Shown piece by piece: positions 61,675 to 64,000 of a DNA stretch of 64,000 nucleotides. The stretch lies in assembly GCA_903813345.2 (NCBI GenBank), contig CAIIXF020000007.1, positions 15,232,714 to 15,296,713 of the forward strand. The letters run 5' to 3'. Both the position numbers and the translations under genes were made by a program. The notes under the pieces are model-generated. The model worked only from the letters and a program-made list of their open reading frames with translations, did not search any database and was not told the origin of the DNA. The DNA comes from Owenia fusiformis (taxonomy: Eukaryota > Annelida > Polychaeta > Sabellida > Oweniidae). How positions within the stretch are numbered: position 1 is the stretch's first letter; the number at the start of each line of letters is the position of its first letter.

Positions 61675-62380
61675 AATGATTTTTCAGTTTTGATGCTGTT
61701 TAGTTAAGATCTTCGTGATCTCAAATGCAAATTTCATTAAAATTGCAGAAGAGTTTAGATCAGAAACAAAAACCCAAGGGTTTTGTTTTCAGACCACTCT
61801 GCTTCCAAGTACCCCCATAGTAGGGTTGATTTTTCAAATCATCCCCACAACTACTTGTATTTTGAGATCTTGCGGTGGAAAATAAGCTGGATAAGTGGTT
61901 ATCTAGATATAATTCAGCTTTGTGCCAACTACTTACAACAACTTACTGTTGTACGGTACAACAACATACTGTTGTACGGATTCCCCAGTTACAGTGTACT
62001 TCCTACCCTCTGTGTAGCTCTTGGAATACAAAGAGTGTTATCAGGACATCTCTACCTGCGGCCCAGGAATATGTTAAAAATGTTATAAAAAGTCCCTATT
62101 CTGAGCTCTCTTTTATACTAGAGATTACTTACATGTATAAGAATAAGACTGTTTTTTTTATTAATGACAGTATACCCGAGCCTCAGATCTCTACTATACA
62201 TGTATGCTCCAATACCTGTGGACTCATAGGTCATTTTCTTCATTCTTGCTAAAATCATGGACTTCTATGCTTAGTGCTATAGTGTATAAGACAGGTATAA
62301 AATGTCTCTTGAAAGCCCATGATCATGATAACTAGATTATAAGCGGGATATAAGGGTGTTTTGTTGAGATGACGGACATA

Positions 62381-62612
62381 TACAGTTTGGAACAAAACAA
62401 GTGACAGGTGGATTTTCTATCACCATATCCAAACCATGGTGTTTTGAAAGCCCTATAGTCTCAAATATTGTCTAGATACATTTCCCTTAAAATTTGTATA
62501 TTTTACATTTTGTTTACTGTCATCCACTGATGTATGATCTCTTGAAAAATTTTAACATGGGAAATCCTCACTTTAGCAAATCCATGTGTCATTATTTTTG
62601 TTCCAAACTGTA
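62381..62612. repeat. 232-bp Tc1/mariner-like MITE candidate
   Basis: It starts TACAGTTTGGAACAAAA and ends TTTTTGTTCCAAACTGTA. The terminal inverted repeat is about 17 bp with TA at each end, as expected for a TA target site. No coding capacity. Confidence 0.72.
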
Positions 62613-62705
62613 AACACTGAGTTACAATGCTGGTATATATTAATTGATCAGTCGTTTAATTGGCATATTTTCTTGAATTTTAACATTTACGGAGTGGCTC
62701 CAGGA

Positions 62706-62767
62706 CCGACAATTGTCGGTACTGGAGACTGTCCAGGGGTATTTGCTGGGGAACCGACAATTGTCGG
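62706..62767. repeat. Two CCGACAATTGTCGG palindromes
   Basis: The 14-bp perfect palindrome occurs at 62706-62719 and 62754-62767, and a half copy (GCCGACAATTTC) at 62841-62852. They sit in locally GC-rich DNA, probably subterminal repeats of an otherwise unrecognised mobile element. Confidence 0.6.
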
Positions 62768-62897
62768 CACTCTATCGTCAACTAGTAGTGCCAGATAGAG
62801 AACCGGTACGCAAGTGGCTGCTACGTGTTTTTGCTAGAGAGCCGACAATTTCATAAATAAATCCACTACTTTTACTTTTAGAAATAACCTCATCACT

Positions 62898-62949
62898 GGT
62901 AGCCTAGTGGTTAGCACACTTGGTCCCGAGTTCGAATCCCGGCAAGACC
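62898..62949 (+). repeat. tRNA-derived fragment lacking the anticodon arm
   Basis: GGTAGCCTAGTGGTTAGCAC matches a tRNA A-box/D-arm. After only a few bases GAGTTCGAATCCCGGC gives a B-box/T-arm. The anticodon stem-loop is missing, so it is a SINE head or tRNA pseudogene, not a working tRNA. Confidence 0.5.
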
Positions 62950-64000
62950 TACTTTTTTTCTTTTGAGGGGGGGGGGGGTATAGTGCTTCTTTTGCAGTAT
63001 GGAATCGTACAGGCATTAACTTGTAGTGAGCCATAATTTATTTCGACAAAAATTGATTCAACTTCCATCAAAATTGTCCTACAAGCTTCAATTAAAAAAC
63101 ATTTTAAAGCTCTTTTCTTGTTCTATCTAATGGGTCGATATATACAGTTAGGGGAGGGGATGCTTTCGACCCCGTCGCTCTCTACCCTTACTACGCCATG
63201 GCACAGGAGAAATATCTCATTTGGAATATATCAATGTTTACTTTGCGTTTGGTAGCTCTCTCATGCGAGATGGAATCGTGGCCATTAACTAAGGGAGCCA
63301 AATGCAACTTCCATCAAAAATTGTGCTATAAGGTATGAGTACCGTAATCCAACACCAAATTCGAAAATTCATAACAATACTTTGCACATATGGCGTTCGT
63401 GACCAACTATGAAACGCTTACCCCCCTGGTGTTATATATCAAAATGCACCTGTCCATATAGGGGTTCGATTGACCTACATCAAATTATAGGGAGTCAGGT
63501 TACTTTTTGAGATATCAGCGTCCGTTTATTGTAACTCGCGTTTGCTACCACTTCCTCAATTCTGATATGACGGGCAAACGCGTAGTAAACATGCTCACGT
63601 TCGGAACTATTTTGACCTACATCGCTATTTTCGTAATTCAAATGAAAGTTGAACTCCTCTTTATTTTGATACCAAATAGTGGCATACTAGGTACCCTAGA
63701 AGCCAACTATGGGTTATTTAGAACGATACCACAGGTTTTTAAATGGACTATATAGGGGTCATACCTTTTGGCGGATGGATATGGAACCTCATACCATAAG
63801 CTTCAAATAAAAAACATTCTAGCTATTTTCTTCTATCTAATGGGTAGCAAACGCCCCTTTCTACGCCTGATCGGCTCAGGAGAAATACCATGTCTGTTTC
63901 GAATATATATAGCCATTTACTCTGCATTAATAGCTCTCTAACGTCTTACTTGTTCATGTTTTTTATTGGGTTTTCAACGTTTACTACCATTCCCTGTTCC

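Larger units (their letters stand above)
60677..64000. other. Repeat-filled region upstream of the oxidase gene
   Basis: The promoter of the minus-strand oxidase gene should lie just above 60676. Beyond that are foldback elements (60917-61186, 61307-61674, 62381-62612), paired CCGACAATTGTCGG palindromes (62706-62767) and a tRNA-like fragment (62898-62949). At 63055-63230 and 63790-63960 lie two diverged direct copies sharing 'aaaacatt..agc' then 'cttttcttgttctatctaat' and 'aggagaaata' words. Overlapping open frames at 61783-62252 are unsupported. Confidence 0.55.

Noticed and set aside
61783-62252. Two overlapping plus-strand frames (101 and 125 codons)
   Set aside because: They overlap in different frames, lie between foldback elements, and show no domain or codon signal.
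62898-62949. Functional tRNA gene
   Set aside because: A- and B-box are present but the anticodon stem-loop is missing, so it cannot make a normal tRNA.

Overview
This is an AT-rich animal genomic window (about one third G+C by eye). It carries intron-rich protein-coding genes with canonical GT-AG splice sites, and introns and spacers packed with short inverted-repeat (MITE-like) elements, minisatellites and C/G homopolymer runs. The repeat landscape and the gene set (expanded cathepsin B, LRR-Roc-COR GTPase, D-aspartate/D-amino-acid oxidase) suggest a marine invertebrate. The sequence alone does not tell me whether it is a lophotrochozoan or an invertebrate deuterostome. Nothing here is bacterial or viral.

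Four genes can be built exon by exon. (1) 4878-17116, minus: a complete eight-coding-exon cathepsin B-type gene of 336 residues. Its catalytic cysteine codon reads serine, and its introns are swollen to 12 kb by mobile elements. (2) 23440-27009, minus: a compact tandem paralogue, also 336 residues, with the same exon phases and an intact Cys/His/Asn triad. Both have a conserved 5' non-coding exon (about 19221-19320 and 27635-27720). (3) 33585-37284, plus: an LRR-Roc-COR (ROCO/MFHAS1-like) GTPase, 1066 residues in three coding exons. A decayed duplicate of its last two exons follows at 37405-38040. (4) 43663-60676, minus: a ten-exon D-aspartate/D-amino-acid oxidase of 338 residues ending in the peroxisomal signal SKL.

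Between genes and inside introns are many repeats. They include a 424-bp element at 1.3 and 53.7 kb; an 880-bp terminal-inverted-repeat element at 2.9 and 10.7 kb; two tandem foldback elements at 13.2-14.3 kb; and a roughly 146-bp MITE family. One MITE copy sits at the centre of a 318-bp near-perfect hairpin at 18.9-19.2 kb. A roughly 40-bp minisatellite runs from 28.3 to 29.9 kb. Four copies of one Helentron-like element lie in the oxidase introns; two have expanded internal arrays full of AGGTCA nuclear-receptor half-sites. The last 3.3 kb (60.7-64.0 kb) holds only small foldback elements and tRNA-derived fragments.

The genes do not form one pathway. The cathepsin pair is lysosomal proteolysis with one probable pseudoenzyme, the ROCO gene is a signalling GTPase, and the oxidase is peroxisomal D-amino-acid catabolism. 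The observations most worth following are the Cys-to-Ser cathepsin paralogue, the Helentron-like family with its half-site array, the hairpin beside the cathepsin 5' splice donor, and the duplicated 3' end of the ROCO gene.
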